Shown: piece after piece, positions 17,480-25,791 of the stretch
Position numbering within the stretch: the stretch's first letter is position 1
How the letters are laid out: every line of letters begins with the position of its first letter
Position numbers and translations under genes: made by a program
Assembly (NCBI RefSeq): GCF_001742145.1
Contig: NZ_CP015749.1
Coordinates: forward strand, 2,604,001-2,668,000
Source: Pectobacterium parmentieri
GTDB lineage: Bacteria; Pseudomonadota; Gammaproteobacteria; Enterobacterales; Enterobacteriaceae
Length of the DNA: 64,000 nucleotides
Direction: 5' to 3'
The notes under the pieces: model-generated
Databases searched by the model: none
Seen by the model: the letters and a program-made list of their open reading frames with translations, nothing else
What the model was told of the DNA's origin: nothing

Positions 17480-17950
17480 CGTGCCACAGTTCACGGCAGA
17501 TGCCTTGTTATTTTTGAGCGAAAGTGGGCCAGCGAGATTCGAGCAGACGCCGCGTGTTCTCCAGTTCTTTTTGCAGCAACTCAACATCCGACAACACCGT
17601 CCGATAGTTGGTCGCCATTACCTTGGTAGGCAGGCCATCCAGTACATATCCCGTAGGGCATAGCCTTTATCAGCGCACAGGCTCAGGCCCAATGATCCTT
17701 GGCATAGGCATTTACCCCATGTCAGCATGGGTGAGGCTACCTAGCTTCAGGTCGATGATGACCAAGCCGCGTAGCTTGCGTTGGAAGAACAGCAAATCGC
17801 CCCAATACCAGGTCTGCTCGATGCGCAACCGACGTTGCCGCCCAACGAAGGTGAAGCCTTCACCTAGTTCCAGCAAGAAATGTCCCAGCAGCAGGAGCAA
17901 GGCAGTTTCCAGAGCAGACGCCGACTACTCGTCCTTGAGGTCGAGCTAGC
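17480..17950 (-). pseudogene. Remnant of a YhcG-family (DUF1016, PDDEXK) nuclease gene
   Basis: Several minus-strand frames together spell the C-terminal half of a YhcG-like protein: G-E-G-F-T-F-V-G-R-Q then L-L-F-F-Q-R-K-L-R-G-L-V-I-I-D-L-K-L-G (17712-17900), then after frame changes A-T-N-Y-R-T-V-L-S-D and E-L-L-Q-K-E-L-E-N-T-R-R-L-L-E-S near 17520-17620. The N-terminal half is gone and no single frame is open. Intact relatives are common in defence islands. This copy is dead. Confidence 0.65.
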
Positions 17951-18040
17951 GCACGCTCCAACCACCACGTAGCACCTCGGCGGCGTAGATGGCATTTCTC
18001 TAGATAGTTGGAGTATCCAACGTGATCCACAATACCAAGG

Positions 18041-18616
18041 TCAGTAGCGCGTAAAAACGACATATTCATCCATCAGGTTTGTCAACGCCGCATTTTCTTC
18101 CTGCCTTTTACCCAGCCAGAAGCAAATCTCCTCGTGATTCATCAGTTTCAAATTCGCTAACCAGTCATTCATTGAAGCACCCAGCATAAGATCATACCAA
18201 CATAGCCAGACAAGTTTATGGCGAATGTCACGCATCTTAAATTGTGCGAAAAGGCAGATCAGTTTGTTAGCAAGGCGGCCTTGCTTCAGTCTGACGCATT
18301 CACTCAGTAAAATTCCTTCCAGCCCAGCATGGGTGAACAGAAGTTCATCATTAGTTTCGAGAGTTGTTCGTAAATCATCTAGTGAAAACAGCGGGTCAGG
18401 CCATTTTTTACCATGAACTATTCGGTTCAGGTATTGCGGCACAATCGCTGTAACTGCTCCTGCCTCGGGAAAATGCAAAACTGAAACTGTAAGACAGTGA
18501 CTGTGCCGAATTTCTGGATGACACATCCCGTTTCTGATTGCGATATTGGTCAAATCGGTCAACCAGCGTTGATAGGTATTGAGCAGATCGTTGTAGCAAG
18601 CAGCTGTTTCTTTCAT
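18041..18616 (-). CDS. Hypothetical protein, 191 residues
   Basis: I do not recognise the family. The product is soluble, mostly helical in appearance and rich in Leu, Cys and Trp, with no signal peptide or clear motif; the run L-V-W-L-C-W-Y-D-L-M-L is hydrophobic but short. An AAAGGG lies about 9 bases upstream of the ATG. It sits between the decayed YhcG gene and alpA on the same strand as alpA and the YfjJ-like gene, so it may belong to the island's mobility or regulatory block. Confidence 0.55.
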   Translation of the reverse strand: MKETAACYNDLLNTYQRWLTDLTNIAIRNGMCHPEIRHSHCLTVSVLHFPEAGAVTAIVPQYLNRIVHGKKWPDPLFSLDDLRTTLETNDELLFTHAGLEGILLSECVRLKQGRLANKLICLFAQFKMRDIRHKLVWLCWYDLMLGASMNDWLANLKLMNHEEICFWLGKRQEENAALTNLMDEYVVFTRY

Positions 18617-18719
18617 CGATGAATAACCCTTTATCTAAATAAATTGGTAGCCAAAAGTTTCACAGAAAGCGGATTGTTGAATTGGCTGTTGGGGGGACTG
18701 TTGCAAATGAAGGAGAGCG

Positions 18720-18926
18720 CTACTGGCGAGACTGAACAATTCGCTGCTGTAACCAGATTTCCACTTCACTTTGTAGCCAACGGGAGCTACGCCCTAGCTT
18801 AATGGGTTTGGGAAACAGGCCATCTTTGATCAGTTTATAAAACCATTTGTCGGTGAGCCCTGTCAGTTTGGTGATGAATGCCATATCGACAAACTGGTCT
18901 TCGAGTAGGGAAGGTTGAACAGTCAT
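18720..18926 (-). CDS. alpA: AlpA-family excision regulator
   Basis: A small MerR-like DNA-binding protein (68 residues from the chosen start) that in CP4-57 activates the integrase and excision. The helix-turn-helix reads F-I-T-K-L-T-G-L-T-D-K-W-F-Y-K-L-I-K and is followed by F-P-K-P-I-K-L-G-R-S-S-R-W, the AlpA signature. The start M-T-V-Q-P has GGAGA upstream; a longer frame begins at 18995 but lacks a good site. It lies just upstream, in transcription terms downstream, of the YfjJ-like gene. Confidence 0.85.
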   Translation of the reverse strand: MTVQPSLLEDQFVDMAFITKLTGLTDKWFYKLIKDGLFPKPIKLGRSSRWLQSEVEIWLQQRIVQSRQ

Positions 18927-19029
18927 AGCGAAATTCTCCGGTAGTTTAAAGAGTACCGGAGTCGAGATGCTGGTTATCACTGCCTGCTCCGGCATAACAA
19001 CCGGGGAGAATGTAAAAAGTGTTTTGTCT

Positions 19030-19611
19030 TCACGGATTACCTCGTGGCCTCCCTAGCCCACTGGGTGTAGGAACCTCGCTAGAACCGTAGTAATAATGCC
19101 CGTCCTTCTGCTCTTCTTTCGCCAGATAGCTGATAATGTAGCGTAGGCCATTGATAGCAACGCTATCATCGTAATTAACTGGCTGGGTTATATCAGCTTC
19201 GTAGCTGGCTTTATGATCGCACCGGTTGTGGTAACCCTGGCTTTCCGTTATGTCCTGCCACAGTGCGCCAGCCTGTTCTGCTACCGGATATGTTGACTGA
19301 TTGTTGTGTCTATTGAGATACATCACGATGTGAGCATGACACCCATGAAGGGGTGTAGACTCCAATACCCAAAAATATCCGACGAGTCTGCCTTGGCGCA
19401 TCATCATTTCAGCCAACTGACGAACATCCCATTCAGTCTGCTTCATCCCATGATGGAGATAACGCCATGAACCTTTACGATAAAATAGATCGATCCTGAT
19501 GGGTTGTAGGCGAGAGTAACGGGCTAACAGTTGATTAAGGTGGTCATTGACTAACGAAAGTAGGAACCAGTTCATCGTGTAATTACGGTTATAGGGATAG
19601 GGAAAATCCAT
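19030..19611 (-). CDS. YfjJ/inovirus Gp2-like replication-related protein
   Basis: A 193-residue protein with the pattern of the YagK/YfjJ C-terminal domain (inovirus Gp2 family): R-Y-S-R-L-Q-P-I-R-I-D-L-F-Y, a central G-C-H-A-H-I-V-M-Y-L-N with the histidine motif H-x-H typical of rolling-circle Rep proteins, and I-N-G-L-R-Y-I-I-S-Y-L-A-K-E. It may start island replication after excision. Such proteins usually stand next to AlpA, as here. Assignment is by motif memory only. Confidence 0.7.
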   Translation of the reverse strand: MDFPYPYNRNYTMNWFLLSLVNDHLNQLLARYSRLQPIRIDLFYRKGSWRYLHHGMKQTEWDVRQLAEMMMRQGRLVGYFWVLESTPLHGCHAHIVMYLNRHNNQSTYPVAEQAGALWQDITESQGYHNRCDHKASYEADITQPVNYDDSVAINGLRYIISYLAKEEQKDGHYYYGSSEVPTPSGLGRPRGNP

Positions 19612-19976
19612 AATCGAGTCCTCTGTAATGGATATACAGAGAAATGGACTGATATGTATTTTCTATTCAGTAAGGCAGTGTGACGATCACGGTATTTCTT
19701 GTGGTACGCCATTACAGTGAGTAGATGCTATCGGACGTATTTGTTGCTTACGTTATACATGTAGTATTGATAAGGGAAATGAGAGCAGACAGAGAATATT
19801 AATTATACTAAAAACCCAAATATTCTCTCTGAACATTTTATCTAAAAATAGTCAATAGGTATATTTTACATTAATAATGATTTTATTTCATTAAAAAATA
19901 ATAAACCATTGATAAATATTTTATTAAATTTTAAAGTTATGCAAAATTGACCATATGATTAACAAAGGGGCCAGAT
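19612..19976. other. AT-rich divergent regulatory region
   Basis: About 365 bases between the YfjJ-like gene and a divergent gene, very rich in A and T from 19790 on. It should contain both promoters and could hold the island replication origin if the YfjJ-like protein is a Rep. No repeated iterons were found by eye. Confidence 0.4.
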
Positions 19977-20771
19977 GTGGCAGAGCGTATTACCTTTAAT
20001 GTCACTAATTCGGACACGTTACGTGTCGTGGATGAATACTGCAAGAAGCAAGGTATCTCTCGCTCTCTGGCTATAGCTACATTGCTTGATGCTACTGTGC
20101 CAGTGTTGAATGATGTTAATTGTTACTATCAACTCGCAGATGAACTCAATACACGACTATTATCCGGCGTCTATCGACAGGATTTGCCACGAAGAAAAAA
20201 TGTGGTAGATGCTGAGCGATATTGTCTGGAAATTTTTGAAAACAATCTCCTCGTGGGAAAAATGTATGATTTTGATAGCGCTAGCGGGATACTTCATGTT
20301 CGAGAGAAAAAGCGCCATTATCGCCGTGATGATCATATCGGAAAGGTGGAGAGTCGCTATATCAAGGATATCTGTGACGTAGCTATGAGAGGAAATAGGA
20401 AAGATGCTCAGTATGCCTGTTTCATCTATGCCGAGCGGATTGTATTTACTGATAAGAAGAAAAGCGATGATGAATCAGCGTCGATAAGGCTAGCCGCAGG
20501 TGATGCTTTTATTCTGATGCTAAAAGATGTGGTTTACGAAAATCTCTTTTTTGATTTAACTGGTGCTTTGTTTGTTAACATGATCGATCTGATATCTTCT
20601 GGTACGCGGGGATTTTCTAAAACGGCCAAAGATCCAAGCGTCTACTGTTGGGTGCCTATTCTGTTCAGTGACAAAAATGCCGTGATAGTACCGGTGTATC
20701 GCACGGATTCAAAAAAGAATGGACTTACCTTCCGTAAACCAGCATTGATTACCGTCATCACTCCAAATTAA
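19977..20771 (+). CDS. Hypothetical protein with N-terminal ribbon-helix-helix-like segment
   Basis: A 264-residue protein of unknown function. The start is GTG at 19977, six bases after AAAGGGG; the ATG two bases earlier is out of frame and soon stops. Residues 1-35 (R-I-T-F-N-V-T then D-E-Y-C-K-K-Q-G-I-S-R-S-L-A-I) look like a ribbon-helix-helix DNA-binding unit. The remainder is mixed alpha/beta with many charged residues. It may regulate the divergent mobility genes or the following GTPase gene. Confidence 0.6.
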   Translation: MAERITFNVTNSDTLRVVDEYCKKQGISRSLAIATLLDATVPVLNDVNCYYQLADELNTRLLSGVYRQDLPRRKNVVDAERYCLEIFENNLLVGKMYDFDSASGILHVREKKRHYRRDDHIGKVESRYIKDICDVAMRGNRKDAQYACFIYAERIVFTDKKKSDDESASIRLAAGDAFILMLKDVVYENLFFDLTGALFVNMIDLISSGTRGFSKTAKDPSVYCWVPILFSDKNAVIVPVYRTDSKKNGLTFRKPALITVITPN

Positions 20772-20896
20772 AAAATTCAGCATTTCTGTTTGATATTATT
20801 TGATTTTTTTCAGATAGATATTATCCCCATGCACACCCCCAATCTGTGGCGGTTTTCAATAGCCGCCACACCGTTCTGTCTGTCTGAGAAATCCTT

Positions 20897-21772
20897 ATGC
20901 CCAACCACGAGAACCTGCGAGAGATACAGGCGTCGCTGTCAGTATTGCCGGATAGCCTGCACCAGCGCGTCATTGACTACATTGAACAACTGATCCAATA
21001 CGAACCCGTCATCGGCATTATGGGGAAGACCGGTGCGGGTAAATCCAGTTTATGTAATGCGCTATTTCAGGGGGACGTGTCCCCAGTCAGTGATAGCCGT
21101 GCCTGTACGCGACACGCTCTTACGTTCCGGTTGTCATCGGGGCAACGCAGCATTTTGTTTGTTGATTTACCCGGTGTCGGTGAGAGTGAGGAGCGGGACC
21201 GTGACTATGCTGCGCTCTATCAGCACTGGCTACCCCGCGTTGATATTGTGCTCTGGTTGCTCAAGGCCGATGACCGAGCACTCTCCGTTGACCAGCATAT
21301 CTATCGCACCGTTATCGGTGAGCGCTACCGTGACAAGATACTGTTTGTCCTGAATCAAGTCGATAAACTGGAGCCCAGTCACGAATGGGACCGGGAGTCA
21401 CAGCAACCCTCATTAAAGCAGTCCGGTAATATCTATGCCCGGCGCGTCGCCGTGCGTTCCACTTTCTTTCCGACCCATCCGGTCTGCGCCGTATCGGTAA
21501 AAACCAACTGGGGCATGGCGACGATGGTGGAGACGCTGTTTCAGTGTTTACCGCCAAAGGCCAGTAGTCCGCTGTCAGCCCGCTTACAGCCCGACTGGCG
21601 TTCAGTGGCTATTGATAACCGGGCTCGGGATGATTTTGCCCAGTCGGTCGGCGACGTACTTGATAGCGTGATTACGCTACCTGTCGTCCCTGTGCCGCTA
21701 AAAATACTTATCGGCGGCCTCAAACAAACGGTGGTGTCACTCGCCCGTTCATTGTGGTCACTGCTGTTCTAG
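20897..21772 (+). CDS. YfjP/YeeP-family GTPase
   Basis: A 291-residue GTP-binding protein common in CP4-57-like islands. G1 is G-K-T-G-A-G-K-S (43-50), G3 is D-L-P-G-V-G (90-95) and G4 is N-Q-V-D (153-156). The C-terminal third has a hydrophobic end (V-I-T-L-P-V-V-P-V-P-L-K-I-L-I-G-G and S-L-W-S-L-L-F) that could touch membrane. The cellular role is not established. A strong hairpin terminator follows the stop. Confidence 0.82.
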   Translation: MPNHENLREIQASLSVLPDSLHQRVIDYIEQLIQYEPVIGIMGKTGAGKSSLCNALFQGDVSPVSDSRACTRHALTFRLSSGQRSILFVDLPGVGESEERDRDYAALYQHWLPRVDIVLWLLKADDRALSVDQHIYRTVIGERYRDKILFVLNQVDKLEPSHEWDRESQQPSLKQSGNIYARRVAVRSTFFPTHPVCAVSVKTNWGMATMVETLFQCLPPKASSPLSARLQPDWRSVAIDNRARDDFAQSVGDVLDSVITLPVVPVPLKILIGGLKQTVVSLARSLWSLLF

Positions 21773-22141
21773 GCAATACCTATGCTTTCCCATCCCGTCC
21801 GGCCCTGTCGCTTTTGCGCCAGGGCTTTTATTTATTCTTTTTCTGAGGACATTCCTATGGTTCGGTTAACGTGACTCGTCGTGGTGGCAGAAACCATGCT
21901 GGCGACATGCCAGTGATTGAGGAACTTCGTGTTATCACTCTGTAACCACATGGACAGGGTGTGTCCGACCGTTAGCGTTTACCCTCATAGCCTGTTTACC
22001 TCAATGGCCCCTCAGGCCGCATCCCACCAGCTTTCTTACTGAAAATAAAAATATTTTTCACAGTGTCCATACCCTGACCACGCCCCTCTTTAAAGTAATC
22101 AAAGGACTTTCATTCCGTTAACTGCCTCAGGAGGCTGCACC
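21773..22141. other. Gap between GTPase and YfjR-like genes
   Basis: Holds the terminator described at 21802-21836 and then about 300 bases in which no open frame with a ribosome site is visible. In E. coli CP4-57 another gene (yfjQ) stands here; it is absent. Confidence 0.45.
21802..21836 (+). terminator. Rho-independent terminator after the GTPase gene
   Basis: GCCCTG-TCGC-TTTT-GCG-CCAGGGC forms a GC-rich hairpin followed by TTTTATTTATTCTTTTT. Confidence 0.75.
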
Positions 22142-22840
22142 ATGACACAGGCTGACCGCCGATATGACCGGCTGGCCGTCAGGCTGTCATTGATAATCAG
22201 CCGATTACTGGCGGGCGAAACACTGAGCGTCAGAAAACTGGCGGCAGAGTTCGGCGTCTCTACTCGTACCTTACGGCGAGATTTCCGTGAACGGCTGATG
22301 TATCTCGACCTGGAATACCGCAACGGCCTTTGCCGTTTGCCGGAGCACCATAACCCGGCACGGCATGGGCAGGATGTGCTGATGTTTGTCCGACAGACCG
22401 GGATGGGAAACGTGTTTCCCGGTCTGGATAACCGGTTGGTTAACACCCTGCTGGACAGCGGTGAGGACGCACCCTGTCTGGTCTGGCATCCGCCCCAGCG
22501 CGGTACGCCGACACTGCCGGGGCATTTTTACCGTCTGACCAGAGCGATTGGCGAGCAGCTACGCGTCACGATTCTGGCCGACGGTCAGCGCTATGACGGA
22601 TTATCGCCTTACCGGCTTATCTGCCTGTATGGCGAGTGGTATCTGGTGGCCGAGTCGCTGGGGCATCTTCTGGTCCTGCCGCTGCATGAGATTCATGGGG
22701 TGACGGTGTCCACCGAATCATTCCCGCGCCGCGATGACATCTGCCACCTGACCACACAATCCGACTTCATCACGGCATTGCCGCATTTTCGCTTTATTCA
22801 CGACGTACTCACCACCTTCGGCACGTCTCCGACTACATAA
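22142..22840 (+). CDS. YfjR-like transcriptional regulator (DeoR-type HTH plus WYL domain)
   Basis: A 232-residue regulator. The N-terminal helix-turn-helix is L-S-V-R-K-L-A-A-E-F-G-V-S-T-R-T-L-R-R-D at about residues 28-47. The C-terminal half resembles a WYL ligand-binding domain, with L-S-P-Y-R-L-I-C-L-Y-G-E-W-Y-L-V-A-E in the place of the usual W-Y-L segment. GGAGG precedes the ATG. It is part of the conserved order GTPase-YfjR-small envelope proteins-RadC-CbeA-CbtA seen in CP4-57-type islands, and probably controls that cargo. Confidence 0.82.
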   Translation: MTQADRRYDRLAVRLSLIISRLLAGETLSVRKLAAEFGVSTRTLRRDFRERLMYLDLEYRNGLCRLPEHHNPARHGQDVLMFVRQTGMGNVFPGLDNRLVNTLLDSGEDAPCLVWHPPQRGTPTLPGHFYRLTRAIGEQLRVTILADGQRYDGLSPYRLICLYGEWYLVAESLGHLLVLPLHEIHGVTVSTESFPRRDDICHLTTQSDFITALPHFRFIHDVLTTFGTSPTT

Positions 22841-23021
22841 ATCAGGGACGCGATGCCAACACCAGAGAAAACCAGAAAGACGGATAAAAAAGGACAGTAC
22901 CCGTAGCGGCACACAGAGGCCGTTACCGGACAGTTCAGTGAAGGACCACTCCAGACGTCACAGGCAGACACCGTTCTACCTGGACGATTTTCATAATGAC
23001 TTCAACATAAAGGATACGATG

Positions 23022-23591
23022 ATGTTTACCTACCTTCCGGGCAAACGGGGATGGCTGATAATCGGGCTACTGGCAACCTTCTCCGCTCAGGCAGAAACCG
23101 AGCTTCCTGCTCAGGTCACCTGGCTTACCTTCAAAAGGCTTGGCTGGACCAACCCTGACGGGCTGAGTGATGACCAGTTAATCCGCATGACCTATAAAGG
23201 CAGAACGATTTTTAACTATCCCTGGACTGAGCAGTTTTTTGTCAGAGATGGCTACGGGCCACTGTTTCTGGCGAATAAAAAGGCCAAAACCCTTTCTCGG
23301 GTCAATATGAAAACGCGGTCAAAAACATCAGGTGACCTGGAGGTGGTCTATCGTGGTAACAAAACCAGCAACTGTACCTATGAAATTACCGACACAAAGG
23401 TCTATTTCAACGCCAATTTTGCCGACGGCAAGCCCGAGCAGCCGACGTTATTGCTGAGCATTCCAGAAAAGTGTATCGACCAGAAAAAGATGGCGGAAAT
23501 TAAGGCACAGAAACGTGAACAGGAGCAGAAACTGGGTAAATGGCTGGCAGACGGCTTCAACAAAGAGCACCACCGCCGTTACGGCTACTGA
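23022..23591 (+). CDS. Hypothetical secreted protein
   Basis: Starting at the second of two adjacent ATGs (8 bases after AAAGGA), the product has a signal peptide M-F-T-Y-L-P-G-K-R-G followed by a hydrophobic core and the cleavage motif F-S-A-Q-A-E. The mature part, about 165 residues, has two cysteines (N-C-T-Y and K-C-I-D) that may pair, and a charged C-terminal helix (M-A-E-I-K-A-Q-K-R-E-Q-E-Q-K). No family recognised. It occupies the position of yfjS/yfjT lipoprotein genes in CP4-57. A longer frame from 22938 has no ribosome site. Confidence 0.6.
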   Translation: MFTYLPGKRGWLIIGLLATFSAQAETELPAQVTWLTFKRLGWTNPDGLSDDQLIRMTYKGRTIFNYPWTEQFFVRDGYGPLFLANKKAKTLSRVNMKTRSKTSGDLEVVYRGNKTSNCTYEITDTKVYFNANFADGKPEQPTLLLSIPEKCIDQKKMAEIKAQKREQEQKLGKWLADGFNKEHHRRYGY

Positions 23592-23626
23592 CCCTGAGAC
23601 GTGTCCATTCACACAGAGGAACTCGC

Positions 23627-24100
23627 ATGAAACACATTCATTCACTTCTGCTCGCTGGCGCACTGTTGTTGCCGTTATCCGTACAGGCCGTACCGAACCT
23701 GTGGAGTACCGACTCCGGTCAGGGTGTCACCGAATATCGGATAGCCAACACCGAGGGCAGCGTCTTTACCGTTAACTGCACCGGCAACCCTGACGAGGAC
23801 CACACGCTGCAACACAGCGTGGCGGTGTCGCCCGTAGGTGGTAAGGGTGCTGATTCCCATTTTTCCACCGAGGTGTCTATCGTCGTCGTTATCGATGACC
23901 AGCAGTACGGTATTCCGTCCTCGTTAGGATGGCGTAATGCCGATAATGCCTGGTTCGCGTTTATTGAGGCGATTGGCAGCACAACGCAGTTCGATGTTTA
24001 TCTCAATGACCGGCATGTAGGTGCCTGGGAACCCAAGCAGAAAAACGTGCAGAAGGTGCTGGCTGATATCGCGTCGTGCGTCACAACACGCCGGGAATAA
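23627..24100 (+). CDS. Hypothetical secreted protein
   Basis: A 157-residue protein with a clear signal peptide (M-K-H-I-H-S then L-L-L-A-G-A-L-L-L and S-V-Q-A). The mature part has two cysteines (V-N-C-T-G and A-S-C-V-T) and is rich in beta-prone stretches such as V-S-I-V-V-V-I-D-D. AGAGGAA precedes the ATG; the frame from 23540 overlaps the previous gene and is not needed. It follows the preceding secreted protein by 35 bases and lies 16 bases before a small membrane protein, so the three probably form one transcript. Confidence 0.6.
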   Translation: MKHIHSLLLAGALLLPLSVQAVPNLWSTDSGQGVTEYRIANTEGSVFTVNCTGNPDEDHTLQHSVAVSPVGGKGADSHFSTEVSIVVVIDDQQYGIPSSLGWRNADNAWFAFIEAIGSTTQFDVYLNDRHVGAWEPKQKNVQKVLADIASCVTTRRE

Positions 24101-24116
24101 TCGGGAGAGGTAACCC

Positions 24117-24350
24117 ATGCCCATTATTGCCATCATCGTTATTGTCGTGGTTGTCATTGTCTTAAGTAAAACCGGTATCTCGGACAGCCTTATTGGCCTG
24201 GTTATCGCCACCGTTGCAGGGTTGCTCACCGGCAGCGGAACCGCAGGCATTGCCAGCGTGGCGCTGACACCGTTTCTGGGTATCCCGATAGGGCTGTTTA
24301 TCGGTGTAACCGTATTCGCCAAAGTACTGCGATGGTTTTCCCGACGCTAG
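24117..24350 (+). CDS. Small hydrophobic membrane protein, 77 residues
   Basis: Nearly the whole sequence is hydrophobic: an N-terminal Ile/Val-rich segment (about 2-17), a second (about 24-50) with Gly-rich turns and a third (about 51-72), closing with basic R-W-F-S-R-R. GAGAGG lies 7 bases before the ATG. Function unknown; position in the small-envelope-protein run suggests a partner of the two secreted proteins upstream. A terminator follows. Confidence 0.6.
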   Translation: MPIIAIIVIVVVVIVLSKTGISDSLIGLVIATVAGLLTGSGTAGIASVALTPFLGIPIGLFIGVTVFAKVLRWFSRR

Positions 24351-24384
24351 TGATAGCGTTAACTACTCAACGTTAGTCCATTCC

Positions 24385-24421
24385 CGCCCCTGTTGCTCAC
24401 GCAGCGGGGGCGTTTTATTTA
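24385..24421 (+). terminator. Rho-independent terminator after the small membrane protein gene
   Basis: CGCCCCTG-TTGCTCACG-CAGCGGGGGCG followed by TTTTATTTATT. It separates the envelope-protein genes from radC. Confidence 0.75.
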
Positions 24422-24437
24422 TTAAGGAATCAATATC

Positions 24438-24911
24438 ATGTCATCCCTTTTATCTTCCCCACCAATGCCAAGTCGAGAACAGCGCATCATCCAGATGGCA
24501 CTGTGCCTGCTAGAAAAGCGCGTGCGTAAAAATGCGCGGCAGTTCAAAACCTCGGAAGACACCAAAAGCTGGTTAATGCTGGAGCTCAGTAGCCTGGAGC
24601 GCGAGGTCTTTATGGTGCTGTATCTGGATAACCAGCATCGCCTGATAGAAAAGGAAATTATCGCGCTGGGCGGCATCAATAGCACCGAAGTGCATCCGCG
24701 TGAAATCCTCAAAGCTTCACTGCGCCATAACGCCGCCGCCGTAATACTGGCACATAACCATCCTTCCGGCTGTGCCGAGCCCAGTCAGGCTGACCGCCAT
24801 ATCACCGACAAGCTGAAGGACTCACTGTCACAACTCGACGTCAGAGTCCTCGATCATCTGGTTGTCGGCGGCGTTGAGGTAGTGTCATTCGCTGAACGCG
24901 GCTGGCTGTGA
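24438..24911 (+). CDS. RadC family protein (YfjY-like, JAB domain)
   Basis: A 157-residue protein with the JAB/MPN metal-binding motif [14 protein letters not shown] and the preceding glutamate in S-T-E-V-H-P-R-E. These short RadC proteins (YeeS/YfjY/YkfG) travel with islands and are often annotated as DNA repair; the true activity is not settled. AAGGAATC lies before the ATG. Next genes are the CbeA/CbtA pair, the usual order. Confidence 0.88.
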   Translation: MSSLLSSPPMPSREQRIIQMALCLLEKRVRKNARQFKTSEDTKSWLMLELSSLEREVFMVLYLDNQHRLIEKEIIALGGINSTEVHPREILKASLRHNAAAVILAHNHPSGCAEPSQADRHITDKLKDSLSQLDVRVLDHLVVGGVEVVSFAERGWL

Positions 24912-24950
24912 TGACCGCATTTACTACCGCGTTTTTATAAGGAAACCATT

Positions 24951-25286
24951 ATGCAATCATCGGATACCCCGGAATGGGGATTAAAATGTGCCGTTACGCC
25001 GCGATTCGGAGCCAGGCTGGTGCAGGAAGGTAACCGTCTGCATTATCTGGTAGATCGGGCCAGCTTTATCGGTACTTTTAGCAAGACAGAAGCCCGTAAT
25101 CTGGAGCGCGTCTTCCCTGAGCTGATTAAGCAGTTGGAACAAAAACTGAGAACGGGTGAGCTAAATCCTCACCAACAAGGTTGCATCACACTGCATTGCA
25201 ACGAATGGACCTGTGAAGCCGATACGCTGGGCAGTTTTGGCTACGTGTATATTGTTATTTATCCCTCTTCTGCGGCAGCAGAATAA
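24951..25286 (+). CDS. cbeA: Type IV antitoxin CbeA (YeeU/YfjZ family)
   Basis: A 111-residue antitoxin that bundles MreB and FtsZ filaments and so counters the toxin encoded next without binding it. Family markers are W-G-L-K-C-A-V-T-P-R-F-G-A-R-L-V-Q-E-G, H-Y-L-V-D-R-A, and C-E-A-D-T-L-G-S-F-G-Y-V-Y. AAGGAAACC precedes the ATG. It lies 70 bases before cbtA and 39 after radC. Confidence 0.92.
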   Translation: MQSSDTPEWGLKCAVTPRFGARLVQEGNRLHYLVDRASFIGTFSKTEARNLERVFPELIKQLEQKLRTGELNPHQQGCITLHCNEWTCEADTLGSFGYVYIVIYPSSAAAE

Positions 25287-25356
25287 CCCGCAGCTTCTCT
25301 CCCTCCTTCTGAACATTTTCCCGATTTTATCGACTTAACCTGTAGAGAGTATTCCC

Positions 25357-25677
25357 ATGCAAACAGCACCTGCAATCCCGCCACGGGAGGATAACCCCTG
25401 TCCGTCGCCTATAGCCGTCTGGCAACAACTTCTGACCTACCTGTTGGAAAAGCACTACGGCCTCACGCTGAACGATACGCCGCTCTGTGAGGAAAATGTG
25501 ATTCAGGAGCATATCGATGCTGGCGTCACGTTGGTCAATGCCGTGAATTTTCTGGTGGAAAAATACGAACTGGTGCGTATCGATCGCAACGGCTTTAACT
25601 GGCAGGAGCAATCGCCATTTCTCACTGCCGTTGATGTTCTCCGTGCCAGACGCGCTATCGGCTTGCTCAAAGCATAA
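25357..25677 (+). CDS. cbtA: Type IV toxin CbtA (YkfI/YpjF family)
   Basis: A 106-residue cytoskeleton-binding toxin that blocks FtsZ and MreB polymerisation. Markers are [40 protein letters not shown] and the terminal L-R-A-R-R-A-I-G-L. The pair appears intact and may help keep the island. Confidence 0.92.
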   Translation: MQTAPAIPPREDNPCPSPIAVWQQLLTYLLEKHYGLTLNDTPLCEENVIQEHIDAGVTLVNAVNFLVEKYELVRIDRNGFNWQEQSPFLTAVDVLRARRAIGLLKA

Positions 25678-25739
25678 AGATTGCGAGCCGCTTTCCAGTA
25701 ATACCAGGCCAAATCTATTTATCTTCTTCCCCAATGCAT

Positions 25740-25769
25740 AATGCGCCAGCCCTCAGCGGTTGGCGCATT
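25740..25769 (+). terminator. Hairpin after the CbtA gene
   Basis: AATGCGCCA and TGGCGCATT form a perfect 9-base stem with a 12-base loop. The following TTGCTTGTAT is only moderately T-rich, so termination may be partial, letting some transcripts enter the DUF4942 gene. Confidence 0.6.
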
Positions 25770-25791
25770 TGCTTGTATGTATGGACCATAA

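Noticed and set aside
20790..20993. Short + strand frame ahead of the GTPase gene
   Set aside because: Overlaps the GTPase gene in another frame, has no ribosome site and no protein-like features.
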